Shown here piece by piece: positions 48,525-62,373 of a stretch of 64,000 bases of DNA (position 1 is the stretch's first letter; each line of letters begins with the position of its first letter). The notes under the pieces were generated by a model. That model saw only the letters and a list, made by a program, of their open reading frames with translations, made no database searches and was not told where the DNA came from. Origin of the DNA: Myrica gale (taxonomy: Eukaryota > Streptophyta > Magnoliopsida > Fagales > Myricaceae); contig OZ005609.1 in assembly GCA_963930655.1 (NCBI GenBank), positions 17,185,001-17,249,000 on the forward strand, in the 5' to 3' direction. The position numbers and the translations under genes were made by a program.

Positions 48525-50614
48525 TGGATCCTTGTTGACTCATTTTGTTCTAGACCGAGATACATGGTAATGTACGAATAGGTTTACACTCGTTGTGCCT
48601 CTATAAGATAGAATGATGGACTCCGTCATAGAGGTGGTGACCTTAAACAGACGAATGAGTGCAATGTAAGAGTACATGCACTGAACCGGATCAAATATGA
48701 ATACCTTCTGGAAACAATCACTGAAATGATAGGTTAAATAAAAGCATCCCGAATTAATAAGTGCTTCCGCTGCGCACTCTGATCATTGATAAACATCACC
48801 TCATACTCTCCACTTTTCATAATTTAGGTTTAAAATCCAAGCTCAAATAATATCAATTCAGAACCAAGTTCAACGTCAAATATTATCCTCAAGTCCTTCC
48901 AAGTAGGGCTGAAAACCGGAAATGCGGTCCGGTTTTCGGACCGCAATGCGGTCCGGACCGCATTTCCGGTTCTTATATATATAGGGACCGGACCGGTCTT
49001 TACAAATGCGGTCCAGTCTGGACCACTTAAGTGGTCCAAACCGGATTTAATTTTTTTTTTACAAAAAAAAATATTTTAAAATAACTTATTCGCGGCTCTG
49101 CACACTGCAGAGCTGCGGCAATTATTTTTTTTTTAAATATTTTATTTAAAAAAATTTAAACTGAGAAAACATAGCGCAGAGCTGCGGCTCTGCGCAGTGC
49201 GAGACATTTAATTTTTTTTTTTTTTTTAAAATATAATCTCAAAAACTGCGCACTGCGCGATGCACTGCGCAGCTCCTGCGAGTGCATGCGCGCACTGCGC
49301 GATGCACTGCGCAGTACATGCAAAATATTTTATTAAAAAAAAATTAAACTGAGAAAACACAGCGCAGAGCCGCAGCTCTGCTTAGTGCGGGACATTTAAT
49401 TGTTTTTTTTTAAAAAAAAATTATTTAAAAAAATATAATCTCAAAAACTGCGCAGTGCATGCGCAGTACAAACACTGCGCGCACTGCGTAGCTCCTGCGA
49501 GTGCATGCGCGCACTGCGCGATGCATGCGCAGTGCAGAGCCCTCAGTCAGCGCGATTTGCTATTTTTAATATATTAAAAAAATTAAATGAAAATTTTATT
49601 AAATGCGGTCCGGTCCGGTCCGGACCGCATATAAAAAATTTGCTAACCGGACCGGACCGCATATATCCGGTCTTTCAATCCGGTCCGGACCGGTCCGCAA
49701 ATTCGGTCTGGTCCGGTCTGCGGTCAGGTTCTGTTCAGCCCTACTTCCAAGGGTCTGCAGAATCATATGCTTAGGCTGCTCTAACAAACATCATTCATAG
49801 CATATATAGAGAGCAACTATGATCATCCATATAAACATCAAGATTCAACCATAACCACCCGGGTACTTAAGCTCGGTAGCTCTCCTGACAGGCCTATTCC
49901 CAGGCATCTCGGATATCCAGGGCTCAGCGCACCCGGGATCCAGGTCTCAGCACACCCGGGCCTCCGTACTCCCGGGATTTCCCCTGGCCCTAGTACTCCC
50001 GAGAGTTCTATTCTCGGCTATCCCGGGAGTCCAGTCCACCCAGTTTTATATTTCGACTCCTTAACCCTTCATTTTTCCAGAAATGTCGAAAACGGCTCTT
50101 GCCAATTTGTCTCCAAAATCTAACGTAAAATGCATGTACAAAAGACCAAAACAAAGGCCGAAGGTGGCCAAATATAAGGCGAAAGAAAGAGAGAAAAAGT
50201 TATCACCAAAATGCATGCTCAAGTCTCATTCGGCCAAGTCATGGAACATGCATAAAAATCATACAAGTAGGAAGATGACATTGTAAAGACTTTTAATAAA
50301 ATTAAGTCTTCTACTGCAAGATAAGGGATATAAATTAATATAATTATAAGGTTGAAAGCAAAATATTTAAGGGTGTAATATACATTGGTAATCGTGTTAA
50401 TCGTAATGAAGTAATAGCAATTATCAAGCTCAATAAGAAATAATATGAAGACAAATGCAACCACCAATTAAGAGAATAAAAATATGCAAGAAGTATATTA
50501 AAATATTGTATTCAACTTATAAAATAAAAATTCAATTAGCATTAGCATATCATACTAATTATATATATATATATATATATGACAACCATGTGAAAATAGA
50601 GAACAGATGTTACA
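48525..50614 (-). repeat. Ty3-type LTR fragment, minus strand
   Basis: The minus strand starts TGTAACATCTG at 50614, just after a polypurine tract (CTTAAGAGGGGGAGAA, 50630-50615), so this is a 3' LTR read leftward. The sequence includes a CCCGGG-rich stretch at 49857-50045. It holds a hAT element (48904-49743). The left limit is not defined; the Athila LTR ends near 48524. Confidence 0.6.
48904..49743. mobile_element. 840-bp hAT element with TSD CTTCCAAG
   Basis: The ends are TAGGGCTGAAAACCGG and its partner ..GGTTCTGTTCAGCCCTA. Perfect 8-bp duplications CTTCCAAG lie at 48896-48903 and 49744-49751. Subterminal regions are dense in GCGGTCCGGACCGC-like palindromes, and the middle in GCACTGCGC units. 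There is no coding capacity. The first eight bases (TAGGGCTG) resemble those of the hAT at 9997-11805 (TAGGGCGG). Confidence 0.93.
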
Positions 50615-50990
50615 TTCTCCCCCTCTTAAGAACAATTTCGTCCTCGGAATTGCGTTAGTTCCAAAAGCAATGCAGTTTTCAAAGTTCATAAAATTACATA
50701 AAAATATTCATTTCGCTAATTCTTTCTCGGGCAGTTTCTTCGTTCTTTCTCGTTGCTTCCTCACCATCAGATCCTTCTCTAGGATCAGTCTCATTATCCT
50801 TAACATTTGACATCCCACAATAAAGGTTTTCCAACATATTCGATTCACAACCCAGAGTTCCACTCAAGTCTTACAATTGGATCTACACTTAGGCTCTCCA
50901 AACTCCCTTTAACTCATAATTCTCAACCTTCTCATTTTTCAACTTCAACCTACGTATCAGAAATCAACTCAAAGATCCATATAATTCTTC
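50615..50990 (-). other. Ty3 element 3' untranslated remnant
   Basis: Minus-strand sequence directly before the polypurine tract, including CCGAGGACGAAATTGTTCTTAAGAG, a phrase I know from the end of Ty3 pol regions in plants. No pol domain remains before the copia gag fragment begins at about 51.0 kb. Confidence 0.5.
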
Positions 50991-51007
50991 AAGCATGTCA
51001 GCATCAT

Positions 51008-51756
51008 TCAAAGCTTTATAGTCCCTTGTGTAGTTATAATCAGCTCAACTGTACTTGGATCCATCCAAATTTTGGTGCGTAACATCACATGCTTCCAAAC
51101 AACATATGATTTAAAGGCAGTGCTGACTTTTGGCTTGTCCATTATCATCAGAGAACCTTTCTCCTTTTTTATAAGCTCTTCAGCTACTTGCAACATATTG
51201 AGCAGCTCGGACAAAGTCACTGTAATCTTGTTCATATTATAGTTTAATATGAACTGGTTGAAGGACTTTGGTAAAGATGCTAGTATCACTACAATCTTGG
51301 TCTTGCCTTCCATTTCTGCACCTAGTTTCTCCAGTTCTGTGATGAAAAATATCATCTTCAAGACATGTTCCCGAACTGGAGCACCTTCCACCATTTTGGT
51401 GGTCATCAGAAGTTTCATCACCTGTTGGCGTGCAGAACGACTTTTCTCTCCAAAGAGCTCCTGGAGATATACAGGTATCTCCTTCGTTGTTCCTATGCTT
51501 TTACATTGCTTTTGTAACATGTTAGACATAGACACCAACATATAACAGCGAGCTAATTCATATGCCTCATGCCACTTTTCAAAAACAACTCTTTGTTCTT
51601 TTGTAGCATCAGCCATGGCAAGTTGAGGGGTCTCCTCTCTGAGGACATGAGCTATTTTATCTACAGTGAGTACTATCATAATATTTCTTTTTCAATCAAG
51701 GAAGTTTGACCCAGTCAATTTGTTATCATCTAGGATTCTAGATAATGTGTTCGGCA
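51008..51756 (-). pseudogene. Copia gag remnant
   Basis: It starts MPNTLSRILDDNKLTGSNF at 51756, has a stop soon after (Trp position of the usual NF..W motif), then a long open part 51679-51008 with EKWHEAYELARCYML, VPVREH-like segment VREHVLKMIFFITELEKLG and LPKSFNQFILNYNMNK. This is the UBN2/gag fold of plant copia elements. The zinc knuckle and everything downstream are missing. It is on the opposite strand to the pol at 53308, so the two are separate pieces. Confidence 0.75.
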
Positions 51757-53307
51757 TCATGAGTCTGTAAATATTAAAAAGAAAATCCACAAGTATATTA
51801 ACAATCCATTAGCATAGGAATTTTAACAGCTAATGGTACCTCCCACTGAATCACAACAACCAAACAAAAAAGCAGAATATAACATTTATATTCACTGTTT
51901 GCAGTAGGTATCAAGAACTTTCAACTTATGTGCACATAATCCAATTTTAGTAATCATGGCACAACTTATAAAAGCAAGTAGCATCTACTTATCATGATCA
52001 CATCATATGTTGTATATCATATATATATATAAAGTTCATGATTCTTGATATTTCTTTTGGCCACTAACATAAACACCATCTTCACTATTTTAGTGGACGC
52101 GTTTATTTGGTTAAGTGCAACCATCGTCTAAATGACATGTAATTTTAAAATGGGTCTGCATTTCTATTTTAGTCAACACCTCCACCACTCATACACACTC
52201 ACTTATCTTCACAAGAAGTATACGGGAGAAATCATAAAACCAACAATTGGCCGTGACTATTTTAGTTTTAACCAATCATTAATCAAAGAAAATTCTCAAA
52301 TACCAATAATGGAACGTCATGTGATTTAATTTTCTTGTAAAATAATACCATTTAACACTAATATTAAATATTTTAAAAAATAATATTTAGTTGTTTTGGA
52401 CTGGTCAAACCAGGGTTGGTCAACGGTAACCGGTCAAATTGGTGGTGGATAGCGGTCCGGGTCAAACCTAGACCGGGGCTAGGCTTTGGGCTCAGGTCTA
52501 GCTCGTGGCCTCAGCCCGCACGAGCTACCATGGCCTGGATCTTATCCGGCCCGTGCGCTCCGCCACTCCCATTTCCTTTTATTTTTGGAACTAACCCAAC
52601 TATTGGGCTGGGCCAGTGGGCCTTGAGCAGGGTAGGGCAACTGTTGCCCTACCCGAGTCCTAAACGTGCGACCCAGGGCATCTTATGTCCTGGGCACCGT
52701 TTGACCCCCACGGGCAAATGGCCTCACCCAATCCAACTCGTGTACACCCAAAGGGGTACACCATGATAGCGGCTACCGCTGGCCAGCTGAGCCACAACCG
52801 GTAGCTGGGGGTGACCGGATTAGAGAGAAACATCTCTCGCTCTCCTTCTGCGTTGGTTCTCTTCGGCCAATCCAAAAAACACAACAACTAGCCTAATTTA
52901 CATGTTGTTCATCTTCCAAATCTCTTGCAAGCACATCAAATCAAAACCAAAACAAGCAAGATCTCAACAGATCTCTTCAAATCTCCAAAGAGAAACCCAC
53001 GGGCAAATGTTTTTCGCGAACACTTTTTCCTCTTTTCAAAAAACAAAAAACACGAGTAAAAGAGGTGTTTTGTCCGAGTGTCTCTTTCGCGTGGATCCCA
53101 CAAGCAAAGCGAAACAGAAGGATGAAAACCCTTTCCAAATAGCAGATCCTCAACAAACATTCAATGGATCACGAATCACGAAGAACACGTGAGAAAGATA
53201 GAGAGAAACTAACTTGGAACTGTGAGATTTCACAGATTTGACGTTCTGATACAACTTGTTGGAACGCGAGATCGCAGTGAAAAGATGAAGCACACTGATA
53301 GATAGCA
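51757..53307. other. Leader, primer-site and LTR remains of the gag element
   Basis: The minus strand upstream of gag. A primer-binding-like TTGTATCAGAACG lies near 53255-53243, preceded by an LTR-like end CCAACA and a short LTR piece to about 53305. A CT/CG-rich block at 52.4-52.87 kb, with no coding match, looks like a separate insertion, but its borders were not found. Confidence 0.4.
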
Positions 53308-54799
53308 ATGGAATTAGAAATGGACTTCATGTACTCCAATGAGGTCTGGACCCTTCTTGATCAACCAGAAGGCATCAAGCCTATATGTTGTAAATGGGTG
53401 TTCAAAAGAAAACGAGGACCTACTGGAGAGGTAGCGACCTTTAAAGCTAGACCGGTTGCAAAAGGTTATACTCAAAAAACATGGTATTGACTATGAGGAA
53501 TCTTTTTCTCAGTAGCTATGATGAAGTCCATTAGAATCCTATTGTCAATCGTCACTCATTATGATTATGAGATTTGGTAGATAGATGTGAAAACCGCATT
53601 TTTGAATGGATACATCCAAGAGAAGATTTATATGGAACAACCCGAAGGTTTCCTTTCTCCTGGACAAGAATCTAACGTGTGAAAACTGAATAAGTCCATC
53701 TATGGACTAAAATAGGCATCACGTTGCTGGAAGATCCATTTTGATGAGATGATCAAATCGTTTGGTTTCTGACAAAATATAGATGAATCTAGTGTTTACA
53801 AGAGGATTAGTGGGAATTCAGTAATGTTCCTTATTCTATATGTTGATAATATTTTACTCATGGGGAATGACATCAGTGAAAGTATGGTTAGGGAACCATT
53901 TTTCAATAAAAGACCTTTGGTAAGCATCTTACATTTCCCGGATCAAAGTGTTTAGAAACCGAGATAAGAGGCTTTTAGGGCTTTCACATGCCCACTACAC
54001 TGTCAACATATTGGCACGGTACAACATGCAGGATGCTCAAAAATGGTTTTTACCCTTTAGGCATAGCATTCATCTCTCCAAGAAGATGTCTCCTAAGACA
54101 CAAGAAGAGAGAGATAAGATGAGAAAGTTTCCTTATGCTTCAACTGTAAGAAGCCTTATGTATGCAATGCTCTACACAAGGCCAGATATTAGTCATGTGA
54201 GTAGATATCAATCAGACCGGGGCCCTGAGTACTGGACAACAGTCAAGCATATTCTCAAATACTTGAAAAGAATCAAACACTATTGTCTAGTATGTGGTGG
54301 AGAGGACATGCTGATTGTCCAGGGATACACAGATTCAGATTTTCAATTAGATATTAAGGATAGAAGATCTACATCTGGATTTGTGTTTACATTGGTTAAA
54401 GGAGTAGAGAGTTGGAGAAGTTTCAAGCAGAACACCACTGCTGACTCCACCACTGAGGCAAAATATGTCCCTGCCAGCGAATCTACAAAGGAAGCTGTGT
54501 GGATACGAAAATTCATACAAGAGCTTGAAGTTGTTCCTTCGATTGAGTCACCGATCACCATTTATTGTGATAACAATGGTGCTATAACACAGGCGATGGA
54601 ACCTCGGGCTCATCAAAGGACAAGACGCATAGAAAAAAGATTTCATCTTATTTGTGATATTGTGAATCGGGGTGATGTAGTGATGGCTAAAATAGAATCA
54701 GCTGAGAACATCGCAGACTCGTTCACTAAACCGTTGACTCAGAAAGTGTTTGAGAAGCATTTAGAGTCTATGGGTGTTAAGTACATGTCTGATTGTTAG
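53308..54799 (+). pseudogene. Copia pol: reverse transcriptase and RNase H, many stops
   Basis: It starts in the reverse transcriptase (EVWTLLDQPEGIKPICCKWV), passes through TAFLNGYIQEKIYMEQPEGF and LYVDNILLMG (catalytic YVDN variant), then RNase H with DSDFQLDIKDRRSTSGFVF and IYCDNNGAITQA. It ends ADSFTKPLTQKVFEKHLES with a stop at 54799. There are at least five in-frame stops between 53.5 and 53.95 kb. An LTR start TGTATGCCCTC follows at 54801. Gag to integrase are absent. The Asn in the YVDN box adds to the case that it is dead. Confidence 0.85.
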
Positions 54800-54800
54800 A

Positions 54801-54890
54801 TGTATGCCCTCAAAACCAATTATTTTGCATAAGTATGAGATAACTATTTTTATTAATTAATCATTTGTATATTATGACATCGGAACTACA
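54801..54890 (+). repeat. Start of the copia 3' LTR
   Basis: TGTATGCCCTCAAAACCAAT immediately follows the pol stop and is typical of a copia LTR start. The LTR is lost after about 90 bases, where different sequence begins. Confidence 0.5.
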
Positions 54891-54899
54891 TTACTAGTC

Positions 54900-55957
54900 G
54901 TCGGACGACATCTTTCAGTCAAAGTGTTGAATGTAAAGAGTAAAGTTAGAAAAACAAACAACAGAAGATTTTTAGGCGGTTCAGTAAATTTGTCTGCATC
55001 CATCTCTCAAGTCTCTTTTTAATCCTTAAGGTTTTCTTCACTATCTTTCTAATAGTGTACACTTTAGCTTCCAGGTGCTAGAGAACATTAAAAGTGCTTT
55101 CCCGAGCTCAAACTCACAACTCAAGTGATTTTTCGGGCTCATCACTCACAACTCAACTGAGCTTTGAGATATGCCCTCTATAAGCTCCTTCTTTAGTGAA
55201 AATCGTCACTAAAGGAATCACCTTTTTTGAATAAGAAGATAAAAGTATAACTCTCTCAAAAAGTAGATAAGAAAATTAAAAACTTTATCTCTTTGTTTCA
55301 CAAAATGACAAAGATGTGAAAGTGCAATTTGTGTGAATGATATTAGAAATATAAATAAGAAGGTTTTATATCTTTTTCTCAAGTTATAAAAATAATATAT
55401 GGTCATTCCCTATATTTTATAAAACCTTAGTAAGGTTCTTATATAGGTCACATCAAAACTAGTCATTTGGGGTCAATCTGACAATTTTCTTGTTATACCG
55501 GTTGACTGCTACAAGTAGTCATTGCCCAACAGTCAAAAAGTTTGAATTCTATCATTTTTGGCCTACGAATGAAGATAGACCGCTACAAGAAGCTAGTCAA
55601 TTGCTTCATGTAGAAGTCAATATCCGGTCGACAGCTAAAGCTTAAAAGTACAACCATTTGAAATTTAGACTCCGTTTTTTACCTTTTGAAATTAATTTCA
55701 AAAACCAATTGCTCATTGCTTCATGTAGAGATTATTTGAAAGATATGCATGTGTAATTCAAATTCTTGTCAAAAGTGAAAGTAAAAGTTAGAAGATTATA
55801 TACCGTATGGTCTTGAATTTTCATTTTTGAGCTCATTGCATCATCTTGTTTTTGACTTTTTGATAAATTTTCTCTTTGAAGATGTCTATTTTGTAAACTT
55901 AATCCATTTATTGAAAATCATTAAAATATCGATTGTGAATAAAAGCCAACACACTTC
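54900..55957 (-). repeat. LTR-like sequence, probable copia
   Basis: The organisation resembles the copia LTR at 47102-48410: CTTCACTAT..AGTGTACACTTTAGCTTCC and CTCAAACTC phrases appear in the same order. The minus strand would start TGTTGGCTTTTATTC at 55957. No target duplication or internal region was found. Confidence 0.45.
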
Positions 55958-56575
55958 AATTACAGTTTGGATTAAAATAATATATTTTGCTTAGCAAACA
56001 CAAGTGAATATGTTACACATTAGGGTAAGAGGCCATGGAACTCTTGAGAAGGGCAGTGACACTGTTGATACATAATAACTTATAAGTTTGTATGAAGGCC
56101 AAGTAATGACTGTCTGGTCTATGAAACAAGTTGCTAAATCATTAACTGACCAATTGATCTGTTGATCAAATCTACCCCACAAGAAACACAATTGAAGGCC
56201 CAAACACCAGTTGCAGCTTCAGCTCTAGCTGCATTGCCAAAAAAAGGATAATGTAATATACATCTTGGTGGCATTGGGGAAGAGATCACGCAGCCACCTT
56301 CCAACCTACAAACCGTTCCAATCACATCTCCATGTCTTCAAGGTCAGGCAGTGGGAACCGAAGGAGAGCTGCAATCCCAATTATAGTTGCCAGTTCTGGA
56401 ACGAATGAAAAAGGAAGAATGGGTAAGCTTAAAGTTAGCCATATATCTTTGGGGCAAAATCAAGTTACAACCCTTATTTTTCAAACCAACAATTTGAGAT
56501 GTTTCAAAACCAACAATTGGAGACCCCTGTATTACAAAATCATTTAATCCTCGCCCTCCCGTTTAAATTCACCTT
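55958..56575. other. Spacer with a possible RNase H scrap
   Basis: A minus-strand open frame at 56325-56134 has a phrase NAARAEAATGVWAF that may be a scrap of a LINE RNase H, but it is too short to call. Otherwise non-coding. Confidence 0.3.
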
Positions 56576-56619
56576 CAAATGAGACGGTTTTTCGTGAAAT
56601 GACAAGAATGCCCTTTATA

Positions 56620-57113
56620 ATTGTACACGCAATGCATAGTCAACTTGTTCAGCACAAAACATGGTTTTTTATACTTCTTTCCTATTTCAGCACTTTTTGT
56701 TCTCTGTGATCAAATCTGGATGACAAGAAACAATTTGAGAAAAAAACACCACCTCTTTTTATCCTCTACAACTCTCTCTTTCACTATGATAAGAACAGCA
56801 ATAGAACATTACCGTGCATGGAAAAAAAATTACCGGGATCTTCAACCCATCTACAAAAACTATTTTGGCATGCACCAAAATTCTACCAGCAATGGAACCT
56901 CTTCGAGTGGAAGCAGAGGTTGCCCTCCTTGCAATGGATAATATTCGCCTTCTCGATCTTTCCGAAGTGCTTCTGGAAGGCGACAACACCAATGTCATTG
57001 AAGCACTCAACTTTCCATCTTCTTCTCCTTCGGACTGGACCATAGCCCCGATCATCGAGAGATCTCATGACTTACCTTTCTGGACTGTTGTCCACATCAA
57101 ACGGGTTTTAGTA
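56620..57113 (+). pseudogene. RVT_3 RNase H fragment
   Basis: The plus strand reads CDQIWMTRNNLRKKHH, then after frame changes LRVEAEVALLAMDNIRLLDL, VLLEGDNTNVIEAL (Glu and Asp of the active site) and DWTIAPIIERSHDL. This matches the C-terminal RNase H of plant LINEs or related host copies. Frames are broken at about 56.81 and 57.05 kb. No poly(A) end is visible. Confidence 0.6.
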
Positions 57114-57205
57114 GGTATATGCTCTGTTTTGAGGATCCAAAAACAGCACCAAAGAATATCAAGAAAATGAAAGTTATCGTGCTACCAGGGCCGATGGAGT
57201 GGTAG

Positions 57206-58135
<930 letters not shown>

Positions 58136-58551
58136 ATCATGCAACGGTTTCGTCTGTGCCTTTCCCCAACATCGCCATCTCTCACTCTCTCCCTAGCTCT
58201 CTCTCTTTCACCCCCTCTCTGTGTCGCGTCTTTGTGAAGGGGAGGTATGTCGGTGGGGCTGAAGAGGTGTTGAATATAGTGGAAAAAGGGTGGATGAGCG
58301 AGCTCCTTGACGGGCTGCCAAAGAAAAGAGGTTCGGGCGTATGCGAAGGGTGTAGGGACATGAGGTTTTTGCAATGTTTTCGGTGTATTGGGAGCTGTAA
58401 GATGGTGATGTTGGGGGGAATGGACACGTGGCATTCAGTTGGAGCGAGAGTAGGGGGAGGTACTGGGGATAAAGTGGCAAGGGCAGTCTGATCATCCACC
58501 AATCACTTATCAAGGGCATTCTTGTCATTTCATGAAAAATCGTCTCATTTG

Positions 58552-58852
58552 TCTCATTTGACATGCTTTTCAGGACGAAATAATGATGATTCAATTGAAG
58601 AAAGATCTTATTTTATAGAGGACGTAAATAGCATTCTTCCTCTTAACTTTCCCTGAGTATTCTTGGCAATTCATAAGAGCCATTTTGGGAGCATTATCAC
58701 CCTTTCAAATGCAATGCACGGGTTGTATATTCGTAGAGGGAAATAAACACTTGTCAACTCACGTAGCAACTCGGGGGCATTATCGTCATTTCAAGTGCAC
58801 ACATTGCGTGTGTTTTCGTAGAGGGTAAAAAAAATCAATAACCGATATTTAC
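58552..58852. other. Spacer with degenerate copies of the inverted-repeat motif
   Basis: Two diverged copies of the phrase GCATTATC..CATTTCAA.TGCA..TGCRYGKGTTGTATTTTCGTAGAGGG lie near 58.69 and 58.77 kb. No gene. Confidence 0.5.
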
Positions 58853-59199
58853 CTGAGCCTATCGCGAAGGGGAATTTGGAAGGCCACTCACTCCATCCAC
58901 GAGCCAATGTTCACGGGCTATCTGAGGTTCCTTTTCTCCCCTGGTCCCCCCCCCCCCTCCCTTGTTCTTTAAGTCAGCTTAGTACAGGTTTAGGTCGAGA
59001 AAGTAACACTAGTTTTGAGCACAGCTAACTGGTTATGGTGGGAGTAAACTTTGCTCAAACAAGTCTCTTGTCCAAAGGGCAACTGGACCACCACAGAAGG
59101 TTATGTTTTCTTCTCGTGTCCAATTTAATGAGAAGAAAATAAATAACAAAAGTACAAAAGCAGACATCAAGGATCTCTTCTTTTTTTTTTTGATGAATA

Positions 59200-62100
59200 T
59201 CAACTGGCAAGATCACCAACAAAACTGTCATCATTTTCACACTGTTCCAAGTATTCATTGTAAGCAGGATTATATGCAGCCGCCATGCGCAGATACTTTG
59301 AAGCTTCAGTTTTCCGACCTTCGTTATAGAGTGCACTGGAAAGCCAAATCCTCGTTTTCAACAAACAAAATCGTGCTAGCGATTGGGACTAAACGAAATA
59401 GAAAGAGCCTAAACAAATGCAATAACTACTTCCATACCTTGCAAGCAATACCAAACCATCAAAATAATGGACTTTGCTCCTCGGTTCATCTGGCTCTTTC
59501 AAACTTGCAACTCTTTCCAAGTGTACAATTCCTTCTTCTATCTTCCCCTTGTAAATGAGAAAAAAAAATGCGTAGAAGCAATGAGTGCTTTAGCAGGGTC
59601 ACTTTAGCAGGGTCATAGCACTGAACCTAAAATAAAAACTAGTAAGGCAAGCCTTGTTCGATTTTATTGAGCATTCCCCCCATACCTAAAGAACTTTAAC
59701 AGCTTCAAGATTTATTTGAAATTATAGCCACACATAAGAGTAAATAAAAACAAATAGTTTTTCTGAGCCTCACCTGCCGAATACAAGCAACACCAGCCCA
59801 TTGAGATGAAAGAACTAAAAGATCAGCATACTCCGCCTTTGCTGGGTCACCAGCAAGGAAAAGCTGAGAAGAAGTAAGCAACAGCTCTGATTAATGCAGT
59901 GAGGAGATAAAACTTCACAAAACAGTTTCTTGTAAAAACAAAAAAGAATCAAAGTGCAAGCATTTGAGATATGTCAGTAGTTGATCAAAAGAAAGATTAG
60001 TCAAATCGGGGCCGTAACTAAGACCTGTTGCATGGTCTAAATTCAAGATCAAATTGACGACAGTAGGATGTTATAAACTAACAACTCAATTCCTAATAAC
60101 GTGGATATTTTATAAATGAATTGTCATATTATGATGTACGCTTTATTTCCTTGGTATTGTAGTATTGTTTCTTGTACAGAAGTTCCTATAAAAATGGGAA
60201 ATGCCATACCTTTCAGAGAGGAACTACGAAAATCAGGCCAGGACACGTAAAAAATATTCTGAACACATGTTTAACGCATAACTCTATATTTCAAAGTAAA
60301 GAGCCAACAACAGACAGCCTTGAGAAACGAACATTTGGTTACAGATTGCAAATAGGGAGTGAATGTTTCGCCCAGGACAAACAAAGTTCGAAACTGAAGG
60401 AGTATTCCAATCTGAAGCATCAATGAATTAGACCTTGGAAATAGCACGCTCTAAGTATCCAGTAGCCTCTGCAAGCTGTCCATCCTGTAATAAAGTCTGC
60501 CCCATAACGATCAAAGCTCTTACGTAATCCGGATCCTTGTCAAGTACAAGTCTGCAATCAAAAGTCGTTGATGGAATTCAAGGACTACTAATGCAATTCT
60601 AATAGCCAAAGACAAAGCTATCATCTAGCATTGAATTATATAAGTTGAAAGTGCCACAAACAAAATCAATGAGAAAAAATTACCTTAGCAATTGAATGGC
60701 TCTTCCTTTTTCACTTTTGGCCAAGAGCTGGACTGAGAGCTGTCAATAATAGCAGAAATGAATATAGTAAATACTTATAAGATCTTTAATTTTCATACAC
60801 CACAGTTTAAGATCATAGCCACTCACAGCAAGCAGTTCTCTGGGGGACAAGCTCTGTACGGAAACTTTGCACTGCTTTGTGGGAGAACCTATGGATAGTA
60901 TTCCAGGATCAACAGCTTCTTTAGAACTTGGAGCTATAGTTGGAGCTCCCTTGTCTGGTAACCCCAATTTTGCACGAACAGTGGGATGTCTGAGAGATAA
61001 TTGCTGCAAAGTTGGAAGTACGCAGATTGCTTTGAAAAGTCATTAGGTAAAGCTTGTTTAAAGACTAATGCTCATTTTCTCAAACTTGCTGAACAACAAG
61101 AATGGAAGGGTGTGATCTCAGACTACACACTGTACTTAATGGAAACAAACTTATTTATATATCCAAATAAAGACTGTTGGACTTCAAATCATGGTTAGAA
61201 TGCAACTGATTCCGTTCATTTGAATGATCTATGCACGAAAATTAGTTGTTTCAAATGAAATTTAAAAAGAAATGAGTGGATTCCCTATTTGAGAATTTAA
61301 CTGTAGATAACTGTAAAAACGAATCAAATTCTTTATTTGAGAACATAATTGTAAATTGACGACACTAGTAGATCGAATTTAATTACCATCGCAGGTAGGG
61401 CTATAAGAGGTTCAAGTGAACTTATATAAGGTTTTTTCCATATTTTAGTAGGCTATGTACTTGCCTTGTTCATGTGTCTGTTGGCCAGCTGTTAGTTTTA
61501 GAACAACCAGTGGAAGCCCTGTGGTAGATGAAAGTCTTATTTTAACTACAAGACTACATGAACCGAAAACATGTAGGTACTCCAAAATGTGTTGGATGCT
61601 CAAGTCTAAATTCTTTCTTATAACTAAGGTGCATTATATGTGGATTGTCGAGAATAATAATTGCATATCCATTTTAGGAGGTTGACAAACCGATTAAGCA
61701 GGATAATGTTGGAACCGCCGGCTTGAGTTTAGTTGTTTAATTCCAACCTGTACATGATGAGAATTAACAAATTGAATTCATTGCTAGAGTTAGTAAGCCT
61801 GGCTGTGTTTTAATCCTACTAAACGTTGCCGTGAATGATCTTAGCATTGAATTGGTATTTTCATTTATCTTTCATCAGCATTAGGGAGTGAATTCTTAAA
61901 TTCTAAATATCTTCTTATGTTGACAAGGTCATCAACTCCAGATGAACGGATTATGTTATTGTGTTTTCAAAAAGACTTTTAGGACCTTACATCATTCAAG
62001 ATTCTAGGTAAATCGAAGCCATAAATTTTTGGATGAATGGCAGAAAATATTGGTGAAGGAAGAATCCAGTAGGCAACCATGAATGTAGATAACCTTTTAA

Positions 62101-62373
62101 TTAAATATCAATGTTTTCTCTTTCGGTCTATTTAATCAGGGACACAATTAGAACCCAGTATATTCTGAGGGTTGAACAAAAAAAATATTTCTGAGATTTC
62201 AACATTGGAATGAAGCCTAGAGCAAATCTTGAGCCATTGAATATCGAGACCTATATAAAGAAAGTATTATTGGATGCAAAGCGAAAACTCTTTTTTCTAA
62301 CCAGAGAAAGAAAGTGGTGACCCACCTGAATGACAGTTAAGGAACTATTAGTAATCCAATAGACAAGACTCCC
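59200..62373 (-). CDS. OXA2: OXA2-type insertase, copy B, C-terminal part (5' end beyond window)
   Basis: Seven exons: 62373-62326, 61003-60827, 60739-60684, 60551-60434, 59863-59774, 59547-59438 and 59335-59200. All borders are GT..AG, phases agree, and there are 244 codons plus the stop at 59200-59202. The first encodes the end of the Oxa1 domain (GSLVYWITNSSLTVIQ); the next starts QLSLRHPTVRAKLG. TPR-like helices follow: LLAKSEKGRAIQLL, DYVRALIVMGQTLLQDG with AEATGYLERAI, and GKIEEGIVHLERVASLKEP; the tail ends NPAYNEYLEQCEN. Plant OXA2 proteins insert cytochrome oxidase subunits into the mitochondrial inner membrane (family knowledge). Upstream exons must lie right of the window, so function of the whole gene cannot be judged. 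No lesion is seen here. Confidence 0.88.
61383..61545. other. 163-bp sequence present only in copy B
   Basis: Copy A has one TTTAA at the matching place; copy B has TTTAA on both sides of a 163-bp insert. The ends are not clear inverted repeats. It may be a small transposon or a deletion in copy A between direct repeats. Confidence 0.6.

Noticed and set aside
50555..50580. (TA)n run as a possible origin or promoter
   Set aside because: An ordinary microsatellite inside an LTR; no associated signal.
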